Part shown: piece after piece, positions 49,636 to 57,031 of the stretch | Layout: each line of letters begins with the position of its first letter | Numbering within the stretch: the first letter of the stretch is position 1 | From: Candidatus Saccharimonadota bacterium | GTDB lineage: Bacteria; Patescibacteriota; Saccharimonadia; Saccharimonadales; Saccharimonadaceae | Direction: 5' to 3' | Length of the DNA: 60,464 bases | Assembly: GCA_017511925.1 (NCBI GenBank) | Contig: JAFWHS010000004.1 | Span: forward strand, 1 to 60,464 | The notes under the pieces: model-generated | The model's input: only the letters and a program-made list of their open reading frames with translations | Database searches by the model: none | Told to the model about the DNA's origin: nothing | Position numbers and translations under genes: made by a program

Positions 49636-49944
49636 ATGAAAAAAGCAGTTATCCTCGTTGGCGGGAAACAATATCTCGTTGAGGAAAAAGAGACCCTACG
49701 GGTGGACCTCCTCCCGGCAGGCACCAAAGAGCTCGAGACTGATGCTTTGCTCGTAATCGATGGCGATAAAACCACCGTCGGTACTCCTACAGTAAAAGGC
49801 GTAAAGGTTTCAGCAAAAGTTATCACCGAAGAGGTGAAAGGCGACAAAGTTCGCGTGATCCGCTATCATTCAAAGAAGCGTGTCCACAAAGAGACCGGTC
49901 ATCGCCAGAAATACAGCGAAATCGAAATCACGAAAATCGCTTAA
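49636..49944 (+). CDS. rplU: 50S ribosomal protein bL21
   Basis: 102 aa: MKKAVILVGGKQYLVEEKETLRVDLLPAG ... DGDKTTVGTPTVKGVKVSAKVITEEVKGDKVRVIRYHSKKRVHKETGHRQKYSEIEI is a full-length bL21. AAAGGA and TGA-TATAAT are upstream. The usual partner rpmA (bL27) is not adjacent; a terminator follows directly. Confidence 0.96.
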   Translation: MKKAVILVGGKQYLVEEKETLRVDLLPAGTKELETDALLVIDGDKTTVGTPTVKGVKVSAKVITEEVKGDKVRVIRYHSKKRVHKETGHRQKYSEIEITKIA

Positions 49945-49945
49945 A

Positions 49946-49973
49946 CAAAATAAACCCGAAAGGGTTTATTTTG
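49946..49973 (+). terminator. intrinsic terminator of rplU
   Basis: CAAAATAAACCC-GAAA-GGGTTTATTTTG, 12-bp stem with T-rich right arm, 2 nt after the stop. Confidence 0.88.
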
Positions 49974-50007
49974 TTTTTACTGTATTTGTGTTATAATCAT
50001 AACTAAT

Positions 50008-50784
50008 ATGAGTGCGAAGGTAATATGTGTAACAAACCAAAAGGGCGGCGTCGGTAAAACCACTACCGCTGTCAACCTTAGCTATTACCTCGCAAAAGAT
50101 AAATTCAAAACTCTCCTAGTTGATTTTGATCCTCAGGGCAATGCCACCTCTGGCCTCGGCATTGAAAAAAACGATAAAAAAGCTCTTGGCATCACTATGA
50201 CAGAAGTCGTCCTCGGTACCGCCAAAATGGCGCAAGCTATTCAGCCCACCAAGTATAAACACTTTGACCTTGCTCCAGTTACTCCAGAGCTTGCTAATGC
50301 CGAAGTAGAGATCACGGGCATGAGTAAAAAATTTGTTCGTCTGCGCGACGCCATCCGTACCGTAGCCGATAATTATGACTATATCATTATAGACCTTCCG
50401 CCATCGCTTTCACTTCTCACGGTCAACGGCATGATTGCCTCTAATTACGTCTTGCTCCCAGTCCAGACCGAATTCTACGCCCTAGAAGGAGTGGCTCAGT
50501 TACTCGAATCCATGAAACTCGTCATGAAGCAGGCCAATCCAAATCTTAAACTTCTCGGGGTCCTCGCTACTATGTACGACAAACGTACTTCTTTGTCTAC
50601 TCAGGTACTCAGAGAGATCAAAAAATATTTCAAAAAACTCACTTTCAACACCACTATTCCTAGAAATGTTCGTGTCGCTGAGGCCCCAAGCCACGGCGTG
50701 CCAGTCGGCGCATATGATAAATTTAGCAAAGGCGCCAAAGCTTACAAAGAATTTACTAAAGAAGTAGAGGAGAGAACAAAATGA
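50008..50784 (+). CDS. parA: chromosome partitioning ATPase ParA (Soj)
   Basis: 258 aa, Walker-type ATPase that moves ParB-parS complexes. Deviant Walker A NQKGGVGKTTTAVNL (residues 9-23), switch I FDPQGNATSGLG, Walker B YIIIDLPPSLSLLTVNG. Short N-terminus without the plasmid-type helix-turn-helix, as in chromosomal ParA. TGT-TATAAT ends 10 nt before the ATG with no Shine-Dalgarno. Overlaps parB by 4 nt (ATGA). Confidence 0.95.
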   Translation: MSAKVICVTNQKGGVGKTTTAVNLSYYLAKDKFKTLLVDFDPQGNATSGLGIEKNDKKALGITMTEVVLGTAKMAQAIQPTKYKHFDLAPVTPELANAEVEITGMSKKFVRLRDAIRTVADNYDYIIIDLPPSLSLLTVNGMIASNYVLLPVQTEFYALEGVAQLLESMKLVMKQANPNLKLLGVLATMYDKRTSLSTQVLREIKKYFKKLTFNTTIPRNVRVAEAPSHGVPVGAYDKFSKGAKAYKEFTKEVEERTK

Positions 50785-51623
50785 CGGCAAAAGGTTTAGG
50801 CAGGGGATTTGAATCACTTATCCCTACAGATTTAGTTGACGAAGAGTTTGATCTCACGGCTACCGAAGATAAAGATTCCAGCGAACTAAAACAACTAAAA
50901 ATTAGTGATATTATCCGTGATGAAGGTCAACCTCGTCGTGAGTTCGACGAAGGCGCCATAGAAGCTCTAGCCGCCTCTATCAAAGAACACGGCGTATTGC
51001 AGCCCATTGTTGTCACTAGAGAAGACGGCAAGTATAAAATCGTTGCCGGCGAACGTCGTTGGCGTGCCAGCAAACTCGCTGGTCTCGATAAAATTCCAGC
51101 CATTATTCGTACGCTAGATTCACAAAATCGTCTCGAACTCTCTATTATCGAGAACGCTCAGCGTGAAGATCTCAATGCTATTGAGCTTGCTACTGCCTAC
51201 GCTAAGCTCAAGACCCAGTTCAATCTTTCTACCGAAGAAATCGCTGCCAAAGTAGGGAAGTCCGAATCTTCTATCCAGGGCACCATGCGTCTTCTAAATC
51301 TCCCAGACGAAGCTAAAAAAATCATGGTCAAAGAAAAACTCACCGAAGGCGTCATGCGTCCGCTAACCACTGCCGATGAGGCCACTATCAAAAAAGTCCT
51401 CCCCAAGATTGTCAAAGAAGGTTGGACTGCCCGCAAAGTTGAACGTTACTTCCAAGACAACAAGAAAAAATCCAGCACTGCACTAGTTAAGGCGCATTTA
51501 AACCACAAAGAAGAAGATGCTCTCTCTGCCAAATATGGCGTCAATGTCAAAATTTCTGGCAAATCTATCACTTTCAAATGCAAAACTGAAGCCGAATTGA
51601 AAGATCTTATCAAAAAGTTATAG
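50781..51623 (+). CDS. parB: chromosome partitioning protein ParB (Spo0J)
   Basis: 280 aa. Starts TAKGLGRGFESLIP, the ParA-stimulating tail; the N-terminal CTPase domain has GERRWRASKLAGL and ENAQREDLNAIELATAY; the central helix-turn-helix (LSTEEIAAKVGKSESSIQGTMRLL) binds parS; a C-terminal dimer domain follows. ATGA overlap with parA; GAGGAGAG upstream. No clear 16-bp parS (TGTTTCACGTGAAACA) is present in the window. Confidence 0.95.
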   Translation: MTAKGLGRGFESLIPTDLVDEEFDLTATEDKDSSELKQLKISDIIRDEGQPRREFDEGAIEALAASIKEHGVLQPIVVTREDGKYKIVAGERRWRASKLAGLDKIPAIIRTLDSQNRLELSIIENAQREDLNAIELATAYAKLKTQFNLSTEEIAAKVGKSESSIQGTMRLLNLPDEAKKIMVKEKLTEGVMRPLTTADEATIKKVLPKIVKEGWTARKVERYFQDNKKKSSTALVKAHLNHKEEDALSAKYGVNVKISGKSITFKCKTEAELKDLIKKL

Positions 51624-51662
51624 CGCATCGCCCCAATAAAACATCCGTGCTATAATATTCTT

Positions 51663-53144
51663 ATGAAGAAAGAACCTACTCGCGTAGAAAAAGCTGTCGA
51701 AGTCGCTACTAGAGCCCATGAGGGTCAATTTCGCAAAACTGGCGAACCCTATATTGTGCATCCATTGGCTGTCAAAAAAATTCTCGAAGAATGGGGTATG
51801 GACGAAGATACTGTCATCGCCGGCGTTCTTCATGATACAGTAGAAGACACCAACCTCACTTTGGACGATATCCGCAAAGATTTTGGCGAGTCGGTCGCTT
51901 TTCTTGTTGATGGCGTCACCAAACTTTCCACTGCCCGCACTGGCATGCGCGATATCGATACCTATCTCCCAGAAACCAAAGATAACTTCTTGCGCCTTCT
52001 TATCGCGCTAGGTGATGATATTCGTGTTCTCATCATCAAATTAGCCGATAGGCTTCACAATTTACGCACTCTTTCCGCACTTCCGCCAGACAAACAGCGT
52101 AAAATTGCCAAGGAGTCTCTAGAAATTTTTGCCCCGCTTGCGGACCGTCTTAATATGGGACTTCTCCGCGTCGAAATGGCTGACCTTGCCTTTAAGTACG
52201 TAGACCCCCGCCGCTACGAAGAGCTAAAAAATCTTATCGAAAAATCCAACAAATCTGCTGCCAAATCTCTCAAAAAAATCGAACAGGAAGTTTCCGAAGC
52301 TCTAAAAAAAGAGAAAATCAACTTCGAAATTTCCGGTCGCGTCAAATCTGTATATTCTCTTCACAAAAAACTCGCCAAGCACAATCAAAACATTAACGAA
52401 ATTTATGATCTTACAGCTTTGAGGGTTATCGTAGATGATGTTACCAGTTGTTATCTTGCTCTGGGTATTATTCATTCGCTTTACACGCCAATGGGTGGGC
52501 GCATCAAAGATTACATTGCCATGCCAAAACAAAATGGCTACCAATCTCTTCATACTACAGTTATTACAAAAGACAAACATGTCGTTGAATTTCAAATTCG
52601 CACTCGCGAAATGCATGAATATGCCGAGCGTGGTCTTGCGGCTAGCTTTTATTACAACGAACAAAAATTAACCGAAAATTACAAAAAAGGGAAGATCGAA
52701 CACCTCCCTACCAATCTTTTATGGATTACTGAGCTTCAAATGACTGCCGCCAAACTGCGTGAAGGCAAAAAAGTAGATCTCAAAAAACTCAAACTTAATC
52801 TTTTCGCTGACAAGATTTTTGTTTATACTCCGAAAGGCGATATTATAGATTTGCCAAATGGCGCACTTCCGCTAGATTTTGCTTACCGTCTTCACACCGA
52901 AATCGGCGACCATGTAGTTGGAGTAAAGATCAACGGCAAAATGAGCAACATGAACAAAAAATTAGAGCAGGGAGATATTGTAGAGATCTTAACTTCCAAG
53001 AATCAAACACCAAAATCTTCTTGGCTTGGCAGGATTATTACCCCTCATGCCCGCCAAAAACTTACTCGTGCCCTCAGAATCAAAGATGACAATGCCAAGG
53101 CAAAGCCCGCCCCTCGCCCCATCCCCCCTATCAAAAAGAGGTAG
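51663..53144 (+). CDS. rel: (p)ppGpp synthetase/hydrolase Rel/SpoT, short form
   Basis: 493 aa. N-terminal HD hydrolase (GEPYIVHPLAVKKIL, HDTVEDTNLTLDDI, LADRLHNLRTL), synthetase (GRVKSVYSLHKKL, YDLTALRVIVDDV, GRIKDYIAMPKQNGYQSLHTTVI) and TGS domain (DKIFVYTPKGDIIDLPNGALPLDFAYRLHTEIGDHVVG). The helical, zinc-finger and ACT parts of full-length Rel (about 730 aa) are missing; the protein ends in a basic Pro-rich tail. Ribosome sensing may differ. TGC-TATAAT ends 6 nt before the ATG (leaderless). Confidence 0.93.
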   Translation: MKKEPTRVEKAVEVATRAHEGQFRKTGEPYIVHPLAVKKILEEWGMDEDTVIAGVLHDTVEDTNLTLDDIRKDFGESVAFLVDGVTKLSTARTGMRDIDTYLPETKDNFLRLLIALGDDIRVLIIKLADRLHNLRTLSALPPDKQRKIAKESLEIFAPLADRLNMGLLRVEMADLAFKYVDPRRYEELKNLIEKSNKSAAKSLKKIEQEVSEALKKEKINFEISGRVKSVYSLHKKLAKHNQNINEIYDLTALRVIVDDVTSCYLALGIIHSLYTPMGGRIKDYIAMPKQNGYQSLHTTVITKDKHVVEFQIRTREMHEYAERGLAASFYYNEQKLTENYKKGKIEHLPTNLLWITELQMTAAKLREGKKVDLKKLKLNLFADKIFVYTPKGDIIDLPNGALPLDFAYRLHTEIGDHVVGVKINGKMSNMNKKLEQGDIVEILTSKNQTPKSSWLGRIITPHARQKLTRALRIKDDNAKAKPAPRPIPPIKKR

Positions 53145-53180
53145 ATTTAAAAAGCGAGAGCCTCATGCTATAATTTAACT

Positions 53181-53939
53181 ATGAGTGAATCGATTGGCAA
53201 CAAAATCCAAGAAAACGATCAATCCAATACTAGCTGGGATAGTCTACAAAATATCCCATTCTCCGGCGACGTCCCCCCAGATAGTCCGCCTACCGAAGGA
53301 GAGGTGCTATCATCTAATGCTGGCGAGCCTTGGGAAGGTTTTCCGGATAGTACTGAAGGTGTAGACACAGCCCCCGATGTGGATGGTGCGCCGCAAACTA
53401 CTTGGCGTGGCGAAAGATATTATCTAGACAATATAGACGAACTGGGCAAAAGGCCACTCTCCACCAAAGGACATGAAGCTACGCATAACAGAGATGGTAA
53501 AGTTTACATGGCGCGCGATAAATATTACGCTGCAACCTACGCTGTGGGAACGGATGGCGCGAAATTTTACGACGAGCCATTACCGGTGGAGCAAATTCCG
53601 ATTGGAGTCATCTTAAAAATAAATAATAATGACAATCACTTACACGCCGAACGTACCTCGGAAGAGCCGGATACCTTTAGTGGCCAATTTAGGGAATTTA
53701 TCACCGACGAAGTCCCGGTTGAAGATTATGAAGTTGATGAGATTTATATTATGGATGATTTTGTCGCTGATGATGCGCCTTATCGTGGAGGGGGCAATTA
53801 TAAAAATAGTGGTCATGTGAGAGCGGATTTTCGTAGACCCATGGAAGTCTACAAAATAAAAGATCAATCTAAGCTCGAAGAAACTATAGAAAAAGTAAAA
53901 AAGAGAATGCTTGAACTAGACGCCACTCGTAGGGTATAG
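53181..53939 (+). CDS. hypothetical acidic protein, possible ADP-ribosyltransferase-like fold
   Basis: 252 aa, soluble and acidic. Residues 1-70 are low-complexity (Pro, Glu, Asp, Ser). From about 74, TTWRGERYYLDNIDELGKRPLSTKGHEATHNRDGKVYMARDKYYAATYAVGTDG recalls the R-G ... Y-x-x-x-D-x-x-x-A-x-x-Y-A order of some ADP-ribosyltransferase folds; later VEDYEVDEIYIMDDF could hold an acidic catalytic residue. This is a weak resemblance; no function claimed. TGC-TATAAT ends 6 nt before the ATG (leaderless). Confidence 0.55.
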   Translation: MSESIGNKIQENDQSNTSWDSLQNIPFSGDVPPDSPPTEGEVLSSNAGEPWEGFPDSTEGVDTAPDVDGAPQTTWRGERYYLDNIDELGKRPLSTKGHEATHNRDGKVYMARDKYYAATYAVGTDGAKFYDEPLPVEQIPIGVILKINNNDNHLHAERTSEEPDTFSGQFREFITDEVPVEDYEVDEIYIMDDFVADDAPYRGGGNYKNSGHVRADFRRPMEVYKIKDQSKLEETIEKVKKRMLELDATRRV

Positions 53940-53972
53940 CTCCGGCGACATTTTTCACAAAAAATGGAGCCG
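53939..53972. repeat. 34-bp direct repeat, copy 1
   Basis: Starts at the last base of the preceding stop codon; identical to 53988-54021. It ends with TGGAGCCG, the last bases of tRNA-Thr read from the other strand, without the rest of a tRNA. The middle ATTTTT-CAC-AAAAAT is palindromic and may terminate transcription. Confidence 0.75.
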
Positions 53973-53987
53973 TTTGCCTCTTGGGAC

Positions 53988-54021
53988 GCTCCGGCGACAT
54001 TTTTCACAAAAAATGGAGCCG
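53988..54021. repeat. 34-bp direct repeat, copy 2 (overlaps tRNA-Thr 3' end)
   Basis: Identical to copy 1, 49 bp apart start to start. Its last 8 bases are the 3' end of tRNA-Thr. The tandem copy looks like a local duplication or a relic of integration at the tRNA 3' end. Confidence 0.75.
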
Positions 54022-54089
54022 ATGGCAGGGTTCGAACCTGTGACCTGCTCGTTACGAATGAGCTGCTCTACCAACTGAGCTACATCGGC
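54014..54089 (-). tRNA. tRNA-Thr (CGU)
   Basis: Minus-strand acceptor GCCGATG pairs with CATCGGC, T-arm GCAGG...CCTGC region with TTCGAAC, anticodon loop TTCGTAA (CGU), CCA encoded at plus 54014-54016. Between its promoter (minus TGC-TATAAT, about 54132-54140) and the tRNA is a leader hairpin GTTAGC-TTGCC / GGCAT-GCTAAC. Confidence 0.95.
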
Positions 54090-54176
54090 ACCCCGCGTTA
54101 GCATGCCAGAGGCAAGCTAACACTTGCTACATTATAGCATATTTATGTTATAATTGTAACAATAAAGGAGAAAACT

Positions 54177-54770
54177 ATGTCTAAGGTGGAAATCATCAAG
54201 CACCCTGTCGAGAAGGTTGGCTGGAGTCTTAAAAAATCCGCATGGTCAGCAGCCATCGAATCACTTATCGTTATGATTTTTGGCATCTTTCTGGTTACTT
54301 GGCCAGACGTCACGGTTTTAGTTATTTCTAATGTCCTCGGTGCTATTTTTATCATAGCTGGTATTTACAAAATAATTAATTACTTCGTTGCTAAAGGGCA
54401 AGAAGATTTCTTTAATAATGATTTACTCTCTGGCGTACTTGCTTTACTTGTCGGTATAGCTGCTATTATCATCGGGGAAGACATCGCTAATATTTTCCGC
54501 ATCGTTATTGGTATCTGGATGATTTACGAATCATTAGTACGCGTGAATACCGCGATTAAGCTCCAGTCAGCCGGCATAAAAGTCTGGAGTTATATCCTAA
54601 TCATTGCCCTTATCATGCTTGCACTTGGCATTTTCGTTACCTTTAACAACGGTGCAATTATGCAGCTCATTGGCTGGATGCTAATCCTAACCGGAATTAT
54701 CGGCATCGTTGGCGATGCTATGCTTATTCAGCAAATTAACGTTGTCGTAGATAAACTTACCAAAAAATAA
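54177..54770 (+). CDS. HdeD/DUF308-family membrane protein
   Basis: 197 aa with six predicted TM helices arranged as DUF308 repeats: SAAIESLIVMIFGIFLVTWPDVTVLVISNVLGAIFIIAGIYKIINYF ... LLSGVLALLVGIAAIIIGEDIANIFRIVIGIWMIYESLVRVNTAIKL ... IIALIMLALGIFVTFNNG ... IGWMLILTGIIGIVGDAMLI. HdeD is linked to acid resistance in E. coli; here the role is unknown. AAAGGAG precedes the ATG; the next gene starts 1 nt after the stop. Confidence 0.85.
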   Translation: MSKVEIIKHPVEKVGWSLKKSAWSAAIESLIVMIFGIFLVTWPDVTVLVISNVLGAIFIIAGIYKIINYFVAKGQEDFFNNDLLSGVLALLVGIAAIIIGEDIANIFRIVIGIWMIYESLVRVNTAIKLQSAGIKVWSYILIIALIMLALGIFVTFNNGAIMQLIGWMLILTGIIGIVGDAMLIQQINVVVDKLTKK

Positions 54771-54771
54771 T

Positions 54772-55134
54772 ATGAAAAATTTTCTCAAAGACCTCAAACA
54801 AATCTATATCAGTGAACGACTAACTCTGGTCATGATGATTATAAATCTTCTTGGCTCTATCGCACTTTTAATTTTTAGCATTGTCAGCCTTAGCCCAGGT
54901 AGTGCCGTAGTGAAAGTTGGCTACGGAGATATCGGCGGTTACCGCGATGGTTCTTGGGCGGATATGTTAGCTTTTCCGCTCCTAGCTATCATTTTTGGGG
55001 TTTTTCATAACCTCATTGCGCTTCGTATCTTTAGAAAACGTGGCGCTGGCATGGCTAAATTTTTCATCCTCACCACCACGGCACTCATCATCGGCACATT
55101 TATCGTTTTAATTAGGCTTTCAAAGGAAGGTTAA
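54772..55134 (+). CDS. hypothetical three-TM membrane protein
   Basis: 120 aa: TM1 (LTLVMMIINLLGSIALLIFSIVSL), a short polar loop with VGYGDIGGYRDGSWADM, TM2 (LAFPLLAIIFGVFHNLIALRIF) and TM3 (KFFILTTTALIIGTFIVLIRL). No family recognised. Between the HdeD-like and glycosyltransferase genes, with a 1-nt gap and a 1-nt overlap, so part of one operon. Confidence 0.7.
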   Translation: MKNFLKDLKQIYISERLTLVMMIINLLGSIALLIFSIVSLSPGSAVVKVGYGDIGGYRDGSWADMLAFPLLAIIFGVFHNLIALRIFRKRGAGMAKFFILTTTALIIGTFIVLIRLSKEG

Positions 55135-56759
55135 TGCGCAAAAATCTTGAAATCCCCCAGGGCAAACGTACTAAACTGTATCGTTTTTTTGAAATTTTGC
55201 CAGGGGTGATTTCGTATGGTGCCATAATATTATTATTTGTCTTATCTTGGCTAGATCCAGTACTGGGAGCAATTTATCTGTTTATATTGATTGCCTCTAC
55301 TTTAGTCAAAGCTATAGGCGTAGCCTATCGCACTGTCCAGGGTTATGAAGTGATCAAGCGCGCCGAACGTGTAGATTGGCGCAAGCGTATGGAAGATTTA
55401 TCGGACCCTCACGCGGCTTACGAACGTTTGCATAATGACAATTCTAAAAGTTATCATTTCGAAGAACATGTTGAAAATCTCAAACTCATGGCGGCCATGC
55501 CTAGCGAATATCCAAATCCAGACAAAATTTATCACGTAGTGGTTGTTGCGGCCTATAATGAGGGAATTGAAGTTTTGGAGCCATCTATAGATTCCATTAA
55601 TAAAAATACTTTTCCAAACGACCACACTATTGTTGCGCTTGCTTATGAGGCACGGGGCGGGGAAGCCATGGAAAATACCGCAAAAGAACTGCACACTAAG
55701 TTTAAGGGCGTATTCAAAGATTTCTTGTTGATCAAACATCCAGATGGCTTACCGGGAGAAGTCGTCGGCAAAGGCCCCAACCTTACTTATGCTGGAGAAT
55801 TTATCGCCGACTATATAGATAAAAAACACATCCCGGCAGAGAATGTCATTATTACTTCTTTAGATAGCGATAATCATATGGCGCCAAAATACTTAGATTC
55901 CGTAGCTTATGAATTTATTGTTCATCCCAATCGCCAACGCCTCAGTTATCAGCCGGTGTCATTATTTACTAATAACATCTGGGACGCACCGGCTCCTACT
56001 CGCGTGATTGCTATCTCAAACTCATTCTTTAATGTCATTTCTACTATGCGCCCACACGTTCTACGCAATTTCGCTTCCCACTCGCAACCACTCCAGGCGT
56101 TAAAAGCTATGCATTTTTGGAGCAAACGTACTATCGTAGAAGACGGTCATCAATATTGGCGCAGCCTATTCTTTTTCGAGGGGGATTATTCGGTACTACC
56201 AATCCGTATACCAATTTATCAGGATGCTGTAATAGATGAAACTTTCTGGAAAACCGTCAAAGCGCAGTTTATCCAGGTGCGTCGCTGGTATTATGGCGCA
56301 TCGGATGTTGCTTATGTTGGCACTAGATTATTCGTGCGCAAAGATAAGCGTCTTGTGCCATTCTGGCAACTATTTCCTAAGTTTTGGCGGCTCCTAGATG
56401 GTCATGTTACGCTTGCCATCATGGCCCCGCTTATCACGTTTGGCGGTTGGGTGCCAATGATTATGAATACTTCTTCTCACGCAATCATTGCTTACAATCT
56501 ACCCAATATCGTGAGCGTCGTAGAAACTTTTGCTATGATAGGTCTTATTATTACGGTTTTGATTTCTTTCAGGATTTTGCCGGAACGCCCAGCCAAATAT
56601 CGCAAATCCCGCAATGCTTTGATGCTTTTGCAGTGGATTCTTATGCCAATTACGTCCATTTTTTACCAATCGATCGCTGCTTATTATGCTCAAACTCGCC
56701 TCATGCTAGGGAAATACATGGAAAAATTTGACGTCACCAAAAAAGTCGTCAAAAAATAA
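55134..56759 (+). CDS. family-2 glycosyltransferase, membrane-embedded, processive type
   Basis: 541 aa. Two N-terminal TM helices (residues 15-60), cytoplasmic GT-A domain with VVVAAYNEGIEVLEPSI, the DxD-type SLDSDNHM (near 242), VEDGHQYWR, and QVRRWYYG (the Q-x-x-R-W motif of processive synthases such as cellulose and hyaluronan synthases), then about four C-terminal TM helices. Likely makes or extends a surface polysaccharide. AAGGAAGG precedes the ATG. Last gene of the 54177 operon. Confidence 0.85.
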   Translation: MRKNLEIPQGKRTKLYRFFEILPGVISYGAIILLFVLSWLDPVLGAIYLFILIASTLVKAIGVAYRTVQGYEVIKRAERVDWRKRMEDLSDPHAAYERLHNDNSKSYHFEEHVENLKLMAAMPSEYPNPDKIYHVVVVAAYNEGIEVLEPSIDSINKNTFPNDHTIVALAYEARGGEAMENTAKELHTKFKGVFKDFLLIKHPDGLPGEVVGKGPNLTYAGEFIADYIDKKHIPAENVIITSLDSDNHMAPKYLDSVAYEFIVHPNRQRLSYQPVSLFTNNIWDAPAPTRVIAISNSFFNVISTMRPHVLRNFASHSQPLQALKAMHFWSKRTIVEDGHQYWRSLFFFEGDYSVLPIRIPIYQDAVIDETFWKTVKAQFIQVRRWYYGASDVAYVGTRLFVRKDKRLVPFWQLFPKFWRLLDGHVTLAIMAPLITFGGWVPMIMNTSSHAIIAYNLPNIVSVVETFAMIGLIITVLISFRILPERPAKYRKSRNALMLLQWILMPITSIFYQSIAAYYAQTRLMLGKYMEKFDVTKKVVKK

Positions 56760-56787
56760 ACATTTTTATTCACAAAATCCACAAGCG

Positions 56788-56796
56788 TGTTATAAT
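56788..56796 (+). promoter_or_regulatory. extended -10 for leader RNA C
   Basis: TGT-TATAAT; the outer stem of leader RNA C starts 4 nt later at 56800. Confidence 0.62.
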
Positions 56797-56799
56797 AAA

Positions 56800-56987
56800 G
56801 GTGCAATATATTAATTATCATTAGGACAGCAAAGTATTTTGCGTTTTCCTACAGAACGATACAAATGGCATCGTAAGGCTTATTAATCGTTGTGTAGGCA
56901 ACTTTGCTGAAGATAATTAATATATTGCACCCCTTGCGGTGCCATTTTTGCGCATGATCTATAAATAAAATAAGTGGCACCGCAAGG
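56800..56987 (+). ncRNA. structured 5' leader RNA C with 12-bp pseudoknot
   Basis: Outer stem 56800-56819 / 56912-56931 (20 bp, perfect). Inner stems CAGCAAAGT/ACTTTGCTG and CCTACA-AACGAT / ATCGTT-TGTAGG. The loop holds GGCATCGTAAGG (56867-56878), complementary with two G-U pairs to CCTTGCGGTGCC (56932-56943) directly after the outer stem, followed by ATTTTTG. A second partner GGCACCGCAAGG (56976-56987) allows the same strand switch as in leader B. The stems differ in sequence from leader B, while the 3' part is conserved. Confidence 0.72.
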
Positions 56988-57031
56988 GGGCGTAATAATA
57001 AACAACAATTAAAGTGAGGCAAAGAGGGATC

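Noticed and set aside
50008-51623. Plasmid-type parAB on a mobile element
   Set aside because: The short ParA without helix-turn-helix, and the position between rplU and rel, indicate chromosomal genes.
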